From NCBI RefSeq assembly GCF_963576545.1, contig NW_026870560.1, forward strand, positions 1,180,501 to 1,244,500: a stretch of DNA of 64,000 bases, written 5' to 3'. The position numbers and the translations under genes were made by a program. The notes beneath the pieces are model-generated. The model was not told where the DNA came from, did not search any database, and saw only the letters and a program-made list of their open reading frames with translations. Positions 48,401-62,045 of this stretch are shown piece by piece (within the stretch, counting starts at the first letter, position 1; every line of letters begins with the position of its first letter). Source of the DNA: Limanda limanda. Taxonomy: Eukaryota; Chordata; Actinopteri; Pleuronectiformes; Pleuronectidae.

Positions 48401-50933
48401 TTCTCCTATGTGCTTTCATCCCTAACCCTAACCCTAACCCTTCCGAAAGTCGGAGAAGCTCAAGGATGGTACCGATCGATGCGCGCTACCCCATTTAGTG
48501 GGGGTAGAGCCTACTTGCAAGTCTCTCCGACCTTCACAAAAAAAGTTATTCAAGAATATCTCTTTCTCCTATGTGCTTTCATCCCTAACCCTAACCCTAA
48601 CCCTTCCGAAAGTCGGAGAAGCTCAAGGATGGTACCGATCGATGCGCGCTACCCCATTTAGTGGGGGTAGAGCCTACTTGCAAGTCTCTCCGACCTTCAC
48701 AAAAAAGGTTATTCAAGAATATCTCCTCAGATTTGGGGGAATTTCGTCGGTCGACCTCTTCCGAAGGTCGTACAAGCTCGGGGATGGTACCAATCGATCC
48801 GCAGGACCCAAATTAGTCCAGATGCAACCACTTTCCAAGTCTCTCCGACCTTCACAAAAAAAGTTATTCAAGAATATCTCTTTCTCCTATGTGCTTTCAT
48901 CCCTAACCCTAACCCTAACCCTTCCGAAAGTCGGAGAAGCTCAAGGATGGTACCGATCGATGCGCGCTACCCCATTTAGTGGGGGTAGAGCCTACTTGCA
49001 AGTCTCTCCGACCTTCACAAAAAAAGTTATTCAAGAATATCTCTTTCTCCTATGTGCTTTCATCCCTAACCCTAACCCTAACCCTTCCGAAAGTCGGAGA
49101 AGCTCAAGGATGGTACCGATCGATGCGCGCTACCCCATTTAGTGGGGGTAGAGCCTACTTGCAAGTCTCTCCGACCTTCACAAAAAAAGTTATTCAAGAA
49201 TATCTCTTTCTCCTATGTGCTTTCATCCCTAACCCTAACCCTTCCGAAAGTCGGAGAAGCTCAAGGATGGTACCGATCGATGCGCGCTACCCCATTTAGT
49301 GGGGGTAGAGCCTACTTGCAAGTCTCTCCGACCTTCACAAAAAAAGTTATTCAAGAATATCTCTTTCTCCTATGTGCTTTCATCCCTAACCCTAACCCTA
49401 ACCCTTCCGAAAGTCGGAGAAGCTCAAGGATAGTACTGATCGATGCGCGCAACCCCATTTAGTGGGGGTAGAGCCTACTTGCAAGTCTCTCCGACCTTCA
49501 CAAAAAAAGTTATTCAAGAATATCTCCTCAGATTTGGGGGAATTTCGTCGGTCGACCTCTTCCGAAGGTCGTACAAGCTCGGGGATGGTACCAATCGATC
49601 CGCAGGACCCAAATTAGTCCAGATGCAACCACTTTCCAAGTCTCTCCGACCTTCACAAAAAAAGTTATTCAAGAATATCTCTTTCTCCTATGTGCTTTCA
49701 TCCCTAACCCTAACCCTAACCCTTCCGAAAGTCGGAGAAGCTCAAGGATGGTACCGATCGATGCGCGCTACCCCATTTAGTGGGGGTAGAGCCTACTTGC
49801 AAGTCTCTCCGACCTTCACAAAAAAAGTTATTCAAGAATATCTCTTTCTCCTATGTGCTTTCATCCCTAACCCTAACCCTAACCCTTCCGAAAGTCGGAG
49901 AAGCTCAAGGATGGTACCGATCGATGCGCGCTACCCCATTTAGTGGGGGTAGAGCCTACTTGCAAGTCTCTCCGACCTTCACAAAAAAAGTTATTCAAGA
50001 ATATCTCTTTCTCCTATGTGCTTTCATCCCTAACCCTAACCCTAACCCTTCCGAAAGTCGGAGAAGCTCAAGGATGGTACCGATCGATGCGCGCTACCCC
50101 ATTTAGTGGGGGTAGAGCCTACTTGCAAGTCTCTCCGACCTTCACAAAAAAAGTTATTCAAGAATATCTCTTTCTCCTATGTGCTTTCATCCCTAACCCT
50201 AACCCTAACCCTTCCGAAAGTCGGAGAAGCTCAAGGATGGTACCGATCGATGCGCGCTACCCCATTTAGTGGGGGTAGAGCCTACTTGCAAGTCTCTCCG
50301 ACCTTCACAAAAAAAGTTATTCAAGAATATCTCTTTCTCCTATGTGCTTTCATCCCTAACCCTAACCCTAACCCTTCCGAAAGTCGGAGAAGCTCAAGGA
50401 TGGTACCGATCGATGCGCGCTACCCCATTTAGTGGGGGTAGAGCCTACTTGCAAGTCTCTCCGACCTTCACAAAAAAGGTTATTCAAGAATATCTCCTCA
50501 GATTTGGGGGAATTTCGTCGGTCGACCTCTTCCGAAGGTCGTACAAGCTCGGGGATGGTACCAATCGATCCGCAGGACCCAAATTAGTCCAGATGCAACC
50601 ACTTTCCAAGTCTCTCCGACCTTCACAAAAAAAGTTATTCAAGAATATCTCTTTCTCCTATGTGCTTTCATCCCTAACCCTAACCCTAACCCTTCCGAAA
50701 GTCGGAGAAGCTCAAGGATGGTACCGATCGATGCGCGCTACCCCATTTAGTGGGGGTAGAGCCTACTTGCAAGTCTCTCCGACCTTCACAAAAAAAGTTA
50801 TTCAAGAATATCTCTTTCTCCTATGTGCTTTCATCCCTAACCCTAACCCTAACCCTTCCGAAAGTCGGAGAAGCTCAAGGATGGTACCGATCGATGCGCG
50901 CTACCCCATTTAGTGGGGGTAGAGCCTATTTGC
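45458..50933 (+). repeat. Block 19: 11-unit repeat of 1771 bp, three copies
   Basis: Copies start at 45458, 47229 and 49000, each T t T N 5T N T, followed by one more T at 50771. N at 45941, 46911, 47712, 48682, 49483 and 50453. Each copy carries GGATAGTACTG just before its first N and A26G in its second N. Copy 1 has private changes GGATGCTACC near 45571 and CAACAAC near 46087, so copies 2 and 3 are the closest pair. Confidence 0.93.
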
Positions 50934-53900
50934 AAGTCTCTCCGACCTTCACAAAAAAAGTTATTCAAGAATATCTCTTTCTCCTATGTGCTTTCATCCC
51001 TAACCCTAACCCTAACCCTTCCGAAAGTCGGAGAAGCTCAAGGATGGTACTGATCGATGCGCGCTACCCCATTTAGTGGGGGTAGAGCCTACTTGCAAGT
51101 CTCTCCGACCTTCACAAAAAAAGTTATTCAAGAATATCTCTTTCTCCTATGTGCTTTCATCCCTAACCCTAACCCTTCCGAAAGTCGGAGAAGCTCAAGG
51201 ATGGTACTGATCGATGCGCGCAACCCCATTTAGTGGGGGTAGAGCCTACTTGCAAGTCTCTCCGACCTTCACAAAAAAAGTTATTCAAGAATATCTCCTC
51301 AGATTTGGGGGAATTTCGTCGGTCGACCTCTTCCGAAGGTCGTACAAGCTCGGGGATGGTACCAATCGATCCGCAGGACCCAAATTAGTCCAGATGCAAC
51401 CACTTTCCAAGTCTCTCCGACCTTCACAAAAAAAGTTATTCAAGAATATCTCTTTCTCCTATGTGCTTTCATCCCTAACCCTAACCCTAACCCTTCCGAA
51501 AGTCGGAGAAGCTCAAGGATGGTACCGATCGATGCGCGCTACCCCATTTAGTGGGGGTAGAGCCTACTTGCAAGTCTCTCCGACCTTCACAAAAAAAGTT
51601 ATTCAAGAATATCTCTTTCTCCTATGTGCTTTCATCCCTAACCCTAACCCTAACCCTTCCGAAAGTCGGAGAAGCTCAAGGATGGTACCGATCGATGCGC
51701 GCAACCCCATTTAGTGGGGGTAGAGCCTACTTGCAAGTCTCTCCGACCTTCACAAAAAAAGTTATTCAAGAATATCTCCTCAGATTTGGGGGAATTTCGT
51801 CGGTCGACCTCTTCCGAAGGTCGTACAAGCTCGGGGATGGTACCAATCGATCCGCAGGACCCAAATTAGTCCAGATGCAACCACTTTCCAAGTCTCTCCG
51901 ACCTTCACAAAAAAAGTTATTCAAGAATATCTCTTTCTCCTATGTGCTTTCATCCCTAACCCTAACCCTAACCCTTCCGAAAGTCGGAGAAGCTCAAGGA
52001 TGGTACCGATCGATGCGCGCTACCCCATTTAGTGGGGGTAGAGCCTACTTGCAAGTCTCTCCGACCTTCACAAAAAAAGTTATTCAAGAATATCTCTTTC
52101 TCCTATGTGCTTTCATCCCTAACCCTAACCCTAACCCTTCCGAAAGTCGGAGAAGCTCAAGGATGGTACCTATCGATGCGCGCTACCCCATTTAGTGGGG
52201 GTAGAGCCTACTTGCAAGTCTCTCCGACCTTCACAAAAAAAGTTATTCAAGAATATCTCCTCAGATTTGGGGGAATTTCGTCGGTCGACCTCTTCCGAAG
52301 GTCGTACAAGCTCGGGGATGGTACCAATCGATCCGCAGGACCCAAATTAGTCCAGATGCAACCACTTTCCAAGTCTCTCCGACCTTCACAAAAAAAGTTA
52401 TTCAAGAATATCTCTTTCTCCTATGTGCTTTCATCCCTAACCCTAACCCTAACCCTTCCGAAAGTCGGAGAAGCTCAAGGATGGTACCGATCGATGCGCG
52501 CTACCCCATTTAGTGGGGGTAGAGCCTACTTGCAAGTCTCTCCGACCTTCACAAAAAAAGTTATTCAAGAATATCTCTTTCTCCTATGTGCTTTCATCCC
52601 TAACCCTAACCCTAACCCTTCCGAAAGTCGGAGAAGCTCAAGGATGGTACCGATCGATGCGCGCTACCCCATTTAGTGGGGGTAGAGCCTACTTGCAAGT
52701 CTCTCCGACCTTCACAAAAAAAGTTATTCAAGAATATCTCTTTCTCCTATGTGCTTTCATCCCTAACCCTAACCCTAACCCTTCCGAAAGTCGGAGAAGC
52801 TCAAGGATGGTACCGATCGATGCGCGCTACCCCATTTAGTGGGGGTAGAGCCTACTTGCAAGTCTCTCCGACCTTCACAAAAAAAGTTATTCAAGAATAT
52901 CTCTTTCTCCTATGTGCTTTCATCCCTAACCCTAACCCTAACCCTTCCGAAAGTCGGAGAAGCTCAAGGATGGTACTGATCGATGCGCGCAACCCCATTT
53001 AGTGGGGGTAGAGCCTACTTGCAAGTCTCTCCGACCTTCACAAAAAAAGTTATTCAAGAATATCTCTTTCTCCTATGTGCTTTCATCCCTAACCCTAACC
53101 CTAACCCTTCCGAAAGTCGGAGAAGCTCAAGGATGGTACCTATCGATGCGCGCTACCCCATTTAGTGGGGGTAGAGCCTACTTGCAAGTCTCTCCGACCT
53201 TCACAAAAAAAGTTATTCAAGAATATCTCCTCAGATTTGGGGGAATTTCGTCGGTCGACCTCTTCCGAAGGTCGTACAAGCTCGGGGATGGTACCAATCG
53301 ATCCGCAGGACCCAAATTAGTCCAGATGCAACCACTTTCCAAGTCTCTCCGACCTTTACAAAAAAAGTTATTCAAGAATATCTCTTTCTCCTATGTGCTT
53401 TCATCCCTAACCCTAACCCTAACCCTTCCGAAAGTCGGAGAAGCTCAAGGATGGTACCGATCGATGCGCGCTACCAAATTTAGTGGGGGTAGAGCCTACT
53501 TGCAAGTCTCTCCGACCTTCACAAAAAAAGTTATTCAAGAATATCTCTTTCTCCTATGTGCCTTGATCCCTAACCCTAACCCTAACCCTTCCGAAAGTCG
53601 GAGAAGCTCAAGGATGGTACCGATCGATGCGCGCTACCCCATTTAGTGGGGGTAGAGCCTACTTGCAAGTCTCTCCGACCTTCACAAAAAAAGTTATTCA
53701 AGAATATCTCCTCAGATTTGGGGGAATTTCGTCGGTCGACCTCTTCCGAAGGTCGTACAAGCTCGGGGATGGTACCAATCGATCCGCAGGACCCAAATTA
53801 GTCCAGATGCAACCACTTTCCAAGTCTCTCCGACCTTCACAAAAAAAGTTATTCAAGAATATCTCTTTCTCCTATGTGCTTTCATCCCTAACCCTAACCC

Positions 53901-53983
53901 TAACCCTCCGAAAGTCGGAGAAGCTCAAGGATGGTACCGATCGATGCGCGCTACCCCATTTAGTGGGGGTAGAGCCTACTTGC
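50934..53983 (+). repeat. Block 20: T t N 2T N 2T N 5T N 2T N T(162 bp)
   Basis: N at 51254, 51735, 52216, 53186 and 53667. GGTACCTATC occurs near 52171 and again near 53141, linking two units 970 bp apart. The T at 52860 is GCAACC type but is followed by T. The T at 53504 region has CCAAATTT near 53475, and GCCTTGATCC near 53562. The T at 53822 lacks one base after the telomere motif (about 53907), the only single-base length change found. Confidence 0.9.
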
Positions 53984-56900
53984 AAGTCTCTCCGACCTTC
54001 ACAAAAAAAGTTATTCAAGAATATCTCTTTCTCCTATGTGCTTTCATCCCTAACCCTAACCCTAACCCTTCCGAAAGTCGGAGAAGCTCAAGGATGGTAC
54101 CGATCGATGCGCGCTACCCCATTTAGTGGGGGTAGAGCCTACTTGCAAGTCTCTCCGACCTTCACAAAAAAAGTTATTCAAGAATATCTCTTTCTCCTAT
54201 GTGCTTTCATCCCTAACCCTAACCCTAACCCTTCCGAAAGTCGGAGAAGCTCAAGGATGGTACCGATCGATGCGCGCTACCCCATTTAGTGGGGGTAGAG
54301 CCTACTTGCAAGTCTCTCCGACCTTCACAAAAAAAGTTATTCAAGAATATCTCTTTCTCCTATGTGCTTTCATCCCTAACCCTAACCCTAACCCTTCCGA
54401 AAGTCGGAGAAGCTCAAGGATGGTACCGATCGATGCGCGCTACCCCATTTAGTGGGGGTAGAGCCTACTTGCAAGTCTCTCCGACCTTCACAAAAAAAGT
54501 TATTCAAGAATATCTCCTCAGATTTGGGGGAATTTCGTCGGTCGACCTCTTCCGAAGGTCGTACAAGCTCGGGGATGGTACCAATCGATCCGCAGGACCC
54601 AAATTAGTCCAGATGCAACCACTTTCCAAGTCTCTCCGACCTTCACAAAAAAAGTTATTCAAGAATATCTCTTTCTCCTATGTGCTTTCATCCCTAACCC
54701 TAACCCTAACCCTTCCGAAAGTCGGAGAAGCTCAAGGATGGTACCGATCGATGCGCGTTACCCCATTTAGTGGGGGTAGAGCCTACTTGCAAGTCTCTCC
54801 GACCTTCACAAAAAAAGTTATTCAAGAATATCTCTTTCTCCTATGTGCTTTCATCCCTAACCCTAACCCTAACCCTTCCGAAAGTCGGAGAAGCTCAAGG
54901 ATGGTACCGATCGATGCGCGCTACCCCATTTAGTGGGGGTAGAGCCTACTTGCAAGTCTCTCCGACCTTCACAAAAAAAGTTATTCAAGAATATCTCTTT
55001 CTCCTATGTGCTTTCATCCCTAACCCTAACCCTAACCCTTCCGAAAGTCGGAGAAGCTCAAGGATGGTACCGATCGATGCGCGCTACCCCATTTAGTGGG
55101 GGTAGAGCCTACTTGCAAGTCTCTCCGACCTTCACAAAAAAAGTTATTCAAGAATATCTCTTTCTCCTATGTGCTTTCATCCCTAACCCTAACCCTAACC
55201 CTTCCGAAAGTCGGAGAAGCTCAAGGATGGTACCGATCGATGCGCGCTACCCCATTTAGTGGGGGTAGAGCCTACTTGCAAGTCTCTCCGACCTTCACAA
55301 AAAAAGTTATTCAAGAATATCTCCTCAGATTTGGGGGAATTTCGTCGGTCGACCTCTTCCGAAGGTCGTACAAGCTCGGGGATGGTACCAATCGATCTGC
55401 AGGACCCAAATTAGTCCAGATGCAACCACTTTCCAAGTCTCTCCAACCTTCACAAAAAAAGTTATTCAAGAATATCTCTTTCTCCTATGTGCTTTCATCC
55501 CTAACCCTAACCCTAACCCTTCCGAAAGTCGGAGAAGCTCAAGGATGGTACCGATCGATGCGCGCTACCCCATTTAGTGGGGGTAGAGCCTACTTGCAAG
55601 TCTCTCCGACCTTCACAAAAAAAGTTATTCAAGAATATCTCTTTCTCCTATGTGCTTTCATCCCTAACCCTAACCCTAACCCTTCCGAAAGTCGGAGAAG
55701 CTCAAGGATGGTACCGATCGATGCGCGCTACCCCATTTAGTGGGGGTAGAGCCTACTTGCAAGTCTCTCCGACCTTCACAAAAAAAGTTATTCAAGAATA
55801 TCTCTTTCTCCTATGTGCTTTCATCCCTAACCCTAACCCTAACCCTTCCGAAAGTCGGAGAAGCTCAAGGATGGTACCGATCGATGCGCGCTACCCCATT
55901 TAGTGGGGGTAGAGCCTACTTGCAAGTCTCTCCGACCTTCACAAAAAAAGTTATTCAAGAATATCTCTTTCTCCTATGTGCTTTCATCCCTAACCCTAAC
56001 CCTAACCCTTCCGAAAGTCGGAGAAGCTCAAGGATGGTACCGATCGATGCGCGCTACCCCATTTAGTGGGGGTAGAGCCTACTTGCAAGTCTCTCCGACC
56101 TTCACAAAAAAAGTTATTCAAGAATATCTCCTCAGATTTGGGGGAATTTCGTCGGTCGACCTCTTCCGAAGGTCGTACAAGCTCGGGGATGGTACCAATC
56201 GATCCGCAGGACCCAAATTAGTCCAGATGCAACCACTTTCCAAGTCTCTCCGACCTTCACAAAAAAAGTTATTCAAGAATATCTCTTTCTCCTATGTGCT
56301 TTCATCCCTAACCCTAACCCTAACCCTTCCGAAAGTCGGAGAAGCTCAAGGATGGTACCGATCGATGCGCGCTACCCCATTTAGTGGGGGTAGAGCCTAC
56401 TTGCAAGTCTCTCCGACCTTCACAAAAAAAGTTATTCAAGAATATCTCTTTCTCCTATGTGCTTTCATCCCTAACCCTAACCCTAACCCTTCCGAAAGTC
56501 GGAGAAGCTCAAGGATGGTACCGATCGATGCGCGCTACCCCATTTAGTGGGGGTAGAGCCTACTTGCAAGTCTCTCCGACCTTCACAAAAAAAGTTATTC
56601 AAGAATATCTCTTTCTCCTATGTGCTTTCATCCCTAACCCTAACCCTAACCCTTCCGAAAGTCGGAGAAGCTCAAGGATGGTACCGATCGATGCGCGCTA
56701 CCCCATTTAGTGGGGGTAGAGCCTACTTGCAAGTCTCTCCGACCTTCACAAAAAAAGTTATTCAAGAATATCTCCTCAGATTTGGGGGAATTTCGTCGGT
56801 CGACCTCTTCCGAAGGTCGTACAAGCTCGGGGATGGTACCAATCGATCTGCAGGACCCAAATTAGTCCAGATGCAACCACTTTCCAAGTCTCTCCGACCT

Positions 56901-57537
56901 TCACAAAAAAAGTTATTCAAGAATATCTCTTTCTCCTATGTGCTTTCATCCCTAACCCTAACCCTAACCCTTCCGAAAGTCGGAGAAGCTCAAGGATGGT
57001 ACCGATCGATGCGCGCTACCCCATTTAGTGGGGGTAGAGCCTACTTGCAAGTCTCTCCGACCTTCACAAAAAAAGTTATTCAAGAATATCTCTTTCTCCT
57101 ATGTGCTTTCATCCCTAACCCTAACCCTAACCCTTCCGAAAGTCGGAGAAGCTCAAGGATGGTACCGATCGATGCGCGCTACCCCATTTAGTGGGGGTAG
57201 AGCCTACTTGCAAGTCTCTCCGACCTTCACAAAAAAAGTTATTCAAGAATATCTCTTTCTCCTATGTGCTTTCATCCCTAACCCTAACCCTAACCCTTCC
57301 GAAAGTCGGAGAAGCTCAAGGATGGTACCGATCGATGCGCGCTACCCCATTTAGTGGGGGTAGAGCCTACTTGCAAGTCTCTCCGACCTTCACAAAAAAA
57401 GTTATTCAAGAATATCTCTTTCTCCTATGTGCTTTCATCCCTAACCCTAACCCTAACCCTTCCGAAAGTCGGAGAAGCTCAAGGATGGTACTGATCGATG
57501 CGCGCAACCCCATTTAGTGGGGGTAGAGCCTACTTGC
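53984..57537 (+). repeat. Block 21: 3T N 4T N 4T N 3T N 4T
   Basis: N at 54473, 55280, 56087 and 56731. The N units at 55280 and 56731 carry CTGCAG, the first since 42107. GTTACC near 54758 matches 58304 and 61043. CTCCAACC near 55444 is private. Confidence 0.9.
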
Positions 57538-60276
57538 AAGTCTCTCCGACCTTCACAAAAAAAGTTATTCAAGAATATCTCCTCAGATTTGGGGGAATTT
57601 CGTCGGTCGACCTCTTCCGAAGGTCGTACAAGCTCGGGGATGGTACCAATCGATCCGCAGGACCCAAATTAGTCCAGATGCAACCACTTTCCAAGTCTCT
57701 CCGACCTTTACAAAAAAAGTTATTCAAGAATATCTCTTTCTCCTATGTGCTTTCATCCCTAACCCTAACCCTAACCCTTCCGAAAGTCGGAGAAGCTCAA
57801 GGATGGTACCGATCGATGCGCGCTACCCCATTTAGTGGGGGTAGAGCCTACTTGCAAGTCTCTCCGACCTTCACAAAAAAAGTTATTCAAGAATATCTCT
57901 TTCTCCTATGTGCTTTCATCCCTAACCCTAACCCTAACCCTTCCGAAAGTCGGAGAAGCTCAAGGATGGTACCGATCGATGCGCGCTACCCCATTTAGTG
58001 GGGGTAGAGCCTACTTGCAAGTCTCTCCGACCTTCACAAAAAAAGTTATTCAAGAATATCTCCTCAGATTTGGGGGAATTTCGTCGGTCGACCTCTTCCG
58101 AAGGTCGTACAAGCTCGGGGATGGTACCAATCGATCCGCAGGACCCAAATTAGTCCAGATGCAACCACTTTCCAAGTCTCTCCGACCTTCACAAAAAAAG
58201 TTATTCAAGAATATCTCTTTCTCCTATGTGCTTTCATCCCTAACCCTAACCCTAACCCTTCCGAAAGTCGGAGAAGCTCAAGGATGGTACCGATCGATGC
58301 GCGTTACCCCATTTAGTGGGGGTAGAGCCTACTTGCAAGTCTCTCCGACCTTCACAAAAAAAGTTATTCAAGAATATCTCTTTCTCCTATGTGCTTTCAT
58401 CCCTAACCCTAACCCTAACCCTTCCGAAAGTCGGAGAAGCTCAAGGATGGTACCGATCGATGCGCGCTACCCCATTTAGTGGGGGTAGAGCCTACTTGCA
58501 AGTCTCTCCGACCTTCACAAAAAAAGTTATTCAAGAATATCTCTTTCTCCTATGTGCTTTCATCCCTAACCCTAACCCTAACCCTTCCGAAAGTCGGAGA
58601 AGCTCAAGGATGGTACCGATCGATGCGCGCTACCCCATTTAGTGGGGGTAGAGCCTACTTGCAAGTCTCTCCGACCTTCACAAAAAAAGTTATTCAAGAA
58701 TATCTCTTTCTCCTATGTGCTTTCATCCCTAACCCTAACCCTAACCCTTCCGAAAGTCGGAGAAGCTCAAGGATGGTACTGATCGATGCGCGCAACCCCA
58801 TTTAGTGGGGGTAGAGCCTACTTGCAAGTCTCTCCGACCTTCACAAAAAAAGTTATTCAAGAATATCTCCTCAGATTTGGGGGAATTTCGTCGGTCGACC
58901 TCTTCCGAAGGTCGTACAAGCTCGGGGATGGTACCAATCGATCCGCAGGACCCAAATTAGTCCAGATGCAACCACTTTCCAAGTCTCTCCGACCTTCACA
59001 AAAAAAGTTATTCAAGAATATCTCTTTCTCCTATGTGCTTTCATCCCTAACCCTAACCCTAACCCTTCCGAAAGTCGGAGAAGCTCAAGGATGGTACCGA
59101 TCGATGCGCGCTACCCCATTTAGTGGGGGTAGAGCCTACTTGCAAGTCTCTCCGACCTTCACAAAAAAAGTTATTCAAGAATATCTCTTTCTCCTATGTG
59201 CTTTCATCCCTAACCCTAACCCTAACCCTTCCGAAAGTCGGAGAAGCTCAAGGATGGTACCGATCGATGCGCGCTACCCCATTTAGTGGGGGTAGAGCCT
59301 ACTTGCAAGTCTCTCCGACCTTCACAAAAAAAGTTATTCAAGAATATCTCTTTCTCCTATGTGCTTTCATCCCTAACCCTAACCCTAACCCTTCCGAAAG
59401 TCGGAGAAGCTCAAGGATGGTACCGATCGATGCGCGCTACCCCATTTAGTGGGGGTAGAGCCTACTTGCAAGTCTCTCCGACCTTCACAAAAAAAGTTAT
59501 TCAAGAATATCTCCTCAGATTTGGGGGAATTTCGTCGGTCGACCTCTTCCGAAGGTCGTACAAGCTCGGGGATGGTACCAATCGATCCGCAGGACCCAAA
59601 TTAGTCCAGATGCAACCACTTTCCAAGTCTCTCCGACCTTCACAAAAAAAGTTATTCAAGAATATCTCTTTCTCCTATGTGCTTTCATCCCTAACCCTAA
59701 CCCTAACCCTTCCGAAAGTCGGAGAAGCTCAAGGATGGTACCGATCGATGCGCGCTACCCCATTTAGTGGGGGTAGAGCCTACTTGCAAGTCTCTCCGAC
59801 CTTCACAAAAAAAGTTATTCAAGAATATCTCTTTCTCCTATGTGCTTTCATCCCTAACCCTAACCCTAACCCTTCCGAAAGTCGGAGAAGCTCAAGGATG
59901 GTACCGATCGATGCGCGCTACCCCATTTAGTGGGGGTAGAGCCTACTTGCAAGTCTCTCCGACCTTCACAAAAAAAGTTATTCAAGAATATCTCTTTCTC
60001 CTATGTGCTTTCATCCCTAACCCTAACCCTAACCCTTCCGAAAGTCGGAGAAGCTCAAGGATGGTACTGATCGATGCGCGCTACCCCATTTAGTGGGGGT
60101 AGAGCCTACTTGCAAGTCTCTCCGACCTTCACAAAAAAAGTTATTCAAGAATATCTCTTTCTCCTATGTGCTTTCATCCCTAACCCTAAACCCAACCCTT
60201 CCGAAAGTCGGAGAAGCTCAAGGATGGTACTGATCGATGCGCGCAACCCCATTTAGTGGGGGTAGAGCCTACTTGC
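57538..60276 (+). repeat. Block 22: 17-unit repeat, copy 1 (2739 bp)
   Basis: Order: N 2T N 4T N 3T N 4T, with N at 57538, 58019, 58826 and 59470. Markers are GACCTTTAC near 57711 and GTTACC near 58304, both repeated 2739 bp later. The first eight units form the basic 1288-bp repeat. The last T (60114) has an altered telomere motif with CCCTAAACCC near 60186. Confidence 0.92.
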
Positions 60277-62045
60277 AAGTCTCTCCGACCTTCACAAAAA
60301 AAGTTATTCAAGAATATCTCCTCAGATTTGGGGGAATTTCGTCGGTCGACCTCTTCCGAAGGTCGTACAAGCTCGGGGATGGTACCAATCGATCCGCAGG
60401 ACCCAAATTAGTCCAGATGCAACCACTTTCCAAGTCTCTCCGACCTTTACAAAAAAAGTTATTCAAGAATATCTCTTTCTCCTATGTGCTTTCATCCCTA
60501 ACCCTAACCCTAACCCTTCCGAAAGTCGGAGAAGCTCAAGGATGGTACCGATCGATGCGCGCTACCCCATTTAGTGGGGGTAGAGCCTACTTGCAAGTCT
60601 CTCCGACCTTCACAAAAAAAGTTATTCAAGAATATCTCTTTCTCCTATGTGCTTTCATCCCTAACCCTAACCCTAACCCTTCCGAAAGTCGGAGAAGCTC
60701 AAGGATGGTACCGATCGATGCGCGCTACCCCATTTAGTGGGGGTAGAGCCTACTTGCAAGTCTCTCCGACCTTCACAAAAAAAGTTATTCAAGAATATCT
60801 CCTCAGATTTGGGGGAATTTCGTCGGTCGACCTCTTCCGAAGGTCGTACAAGCTCGGGGATGGTACCAATCGATCCGCAGGACCCAAATTAGTCCAGATG
60901 CAACCACTTTCCAAGTCTCTCCGACCTTCACAAAAAAAGTTATTCAAGAATATCTCTTTCTCCTATGTGCTTTCATCCCTAACCCTAACCCTAACCCTTC
61001 CGAAAGTCGGAGAAGCTCAAGGATGGTACCGATCGATGCGCGTTACCCCATTTAGTGGGGGTAGAGCCTACTTGCAAGTCTCTCCGACCTTCACAAAAAA
61101 AGTTATTCAAGAATATCTCTTTCTCCTATGTGCTTTCATCCCTAACCCTAACCCTAACCCTTCCGAAAGTCGGAGAAGCTCAAGGATGGTACCGATCGAT
61201 GCGCGCTACCCCATTTAGTGGGGGTAGAGCCTACTTGCAAGTCTCTCCGACCTTCACAAAAAAAGTTATTCAAGAATATCTCTTTCTCCTATGTGCTTTC
61301 ATCCCTAACCCTAACCCTAACCCTTCCGAAAGTCGGAGAAGCTCAAGGATGGTACCGATCGATGCGCGCTACCCCATTTAGTGGGGGTAGAGCCTACTTG
61401 CAAGTCTCTCCGACCTTCACAAAAAAAGTTATTCAAGAATATCTCTTTCTCCTATGTGCTTTCATCCCTAACCCTAACCCTAACCCTTCCGAAAGTCGGA
61501 GAAGCTCAAGGATGGTACTGATCGATGCGCGCAACCCCATTTAGTGGGGGTAGAGCCTACTTGCAAGTCTCTCCGACCTTCACAAAAAAAGTTATTCAAG
61601 AATATCTCCTCAGATTTGGGGGAATTTCGTCGGTCGACCTCTTCCGAAGGTCGTACAAGCTCGGGGATGGTACCAATCGATCCGCAGGACCCAAATTAGT
61701 CCAGATGCAACCACTTTCCAAGTCTCTCCGACCTTCACAAAAAAAGTTATTCAAGAATATCTCTTTCTCCTATGTGCTTTCATCCCTAACCCTAACCCTA
61801 ACCCTTCCGAAAGTCGGAGAAGCTCAAGGATGGTACCGATCGATGCGCGCTACCCCATTTAGTGGGGGTAGAGCCTACTTGCAAGTCTCTCCGACCTTCA
61901 CAAAAAAAGTTATTCAAGAATATCTCTTTCTCCTATGTGCTTTCATCCCTAACCCTAACCCTAACCCTTCCGAAAGTCGGAGAAGCTCAAGGATGGTACC
62001 GATCGATGCGCGCAACCCCATTTAGTGGGGGTAGAGCCTACTTGC
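60277..62045 (+). repeat. Block 23: 17-unit repeat, copy 2 (first 11 units)
   Basis: Order: N 2T N 4T N 2T, with N at 60277, 60758 and 61565. It matches 57538-59306 at offset 2739, including GACCTTTAC near 60450 and GTTACC near 61043. The match ends where copy 1 has T (59307) and this copy has N (62046). Confidence 0.92.
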
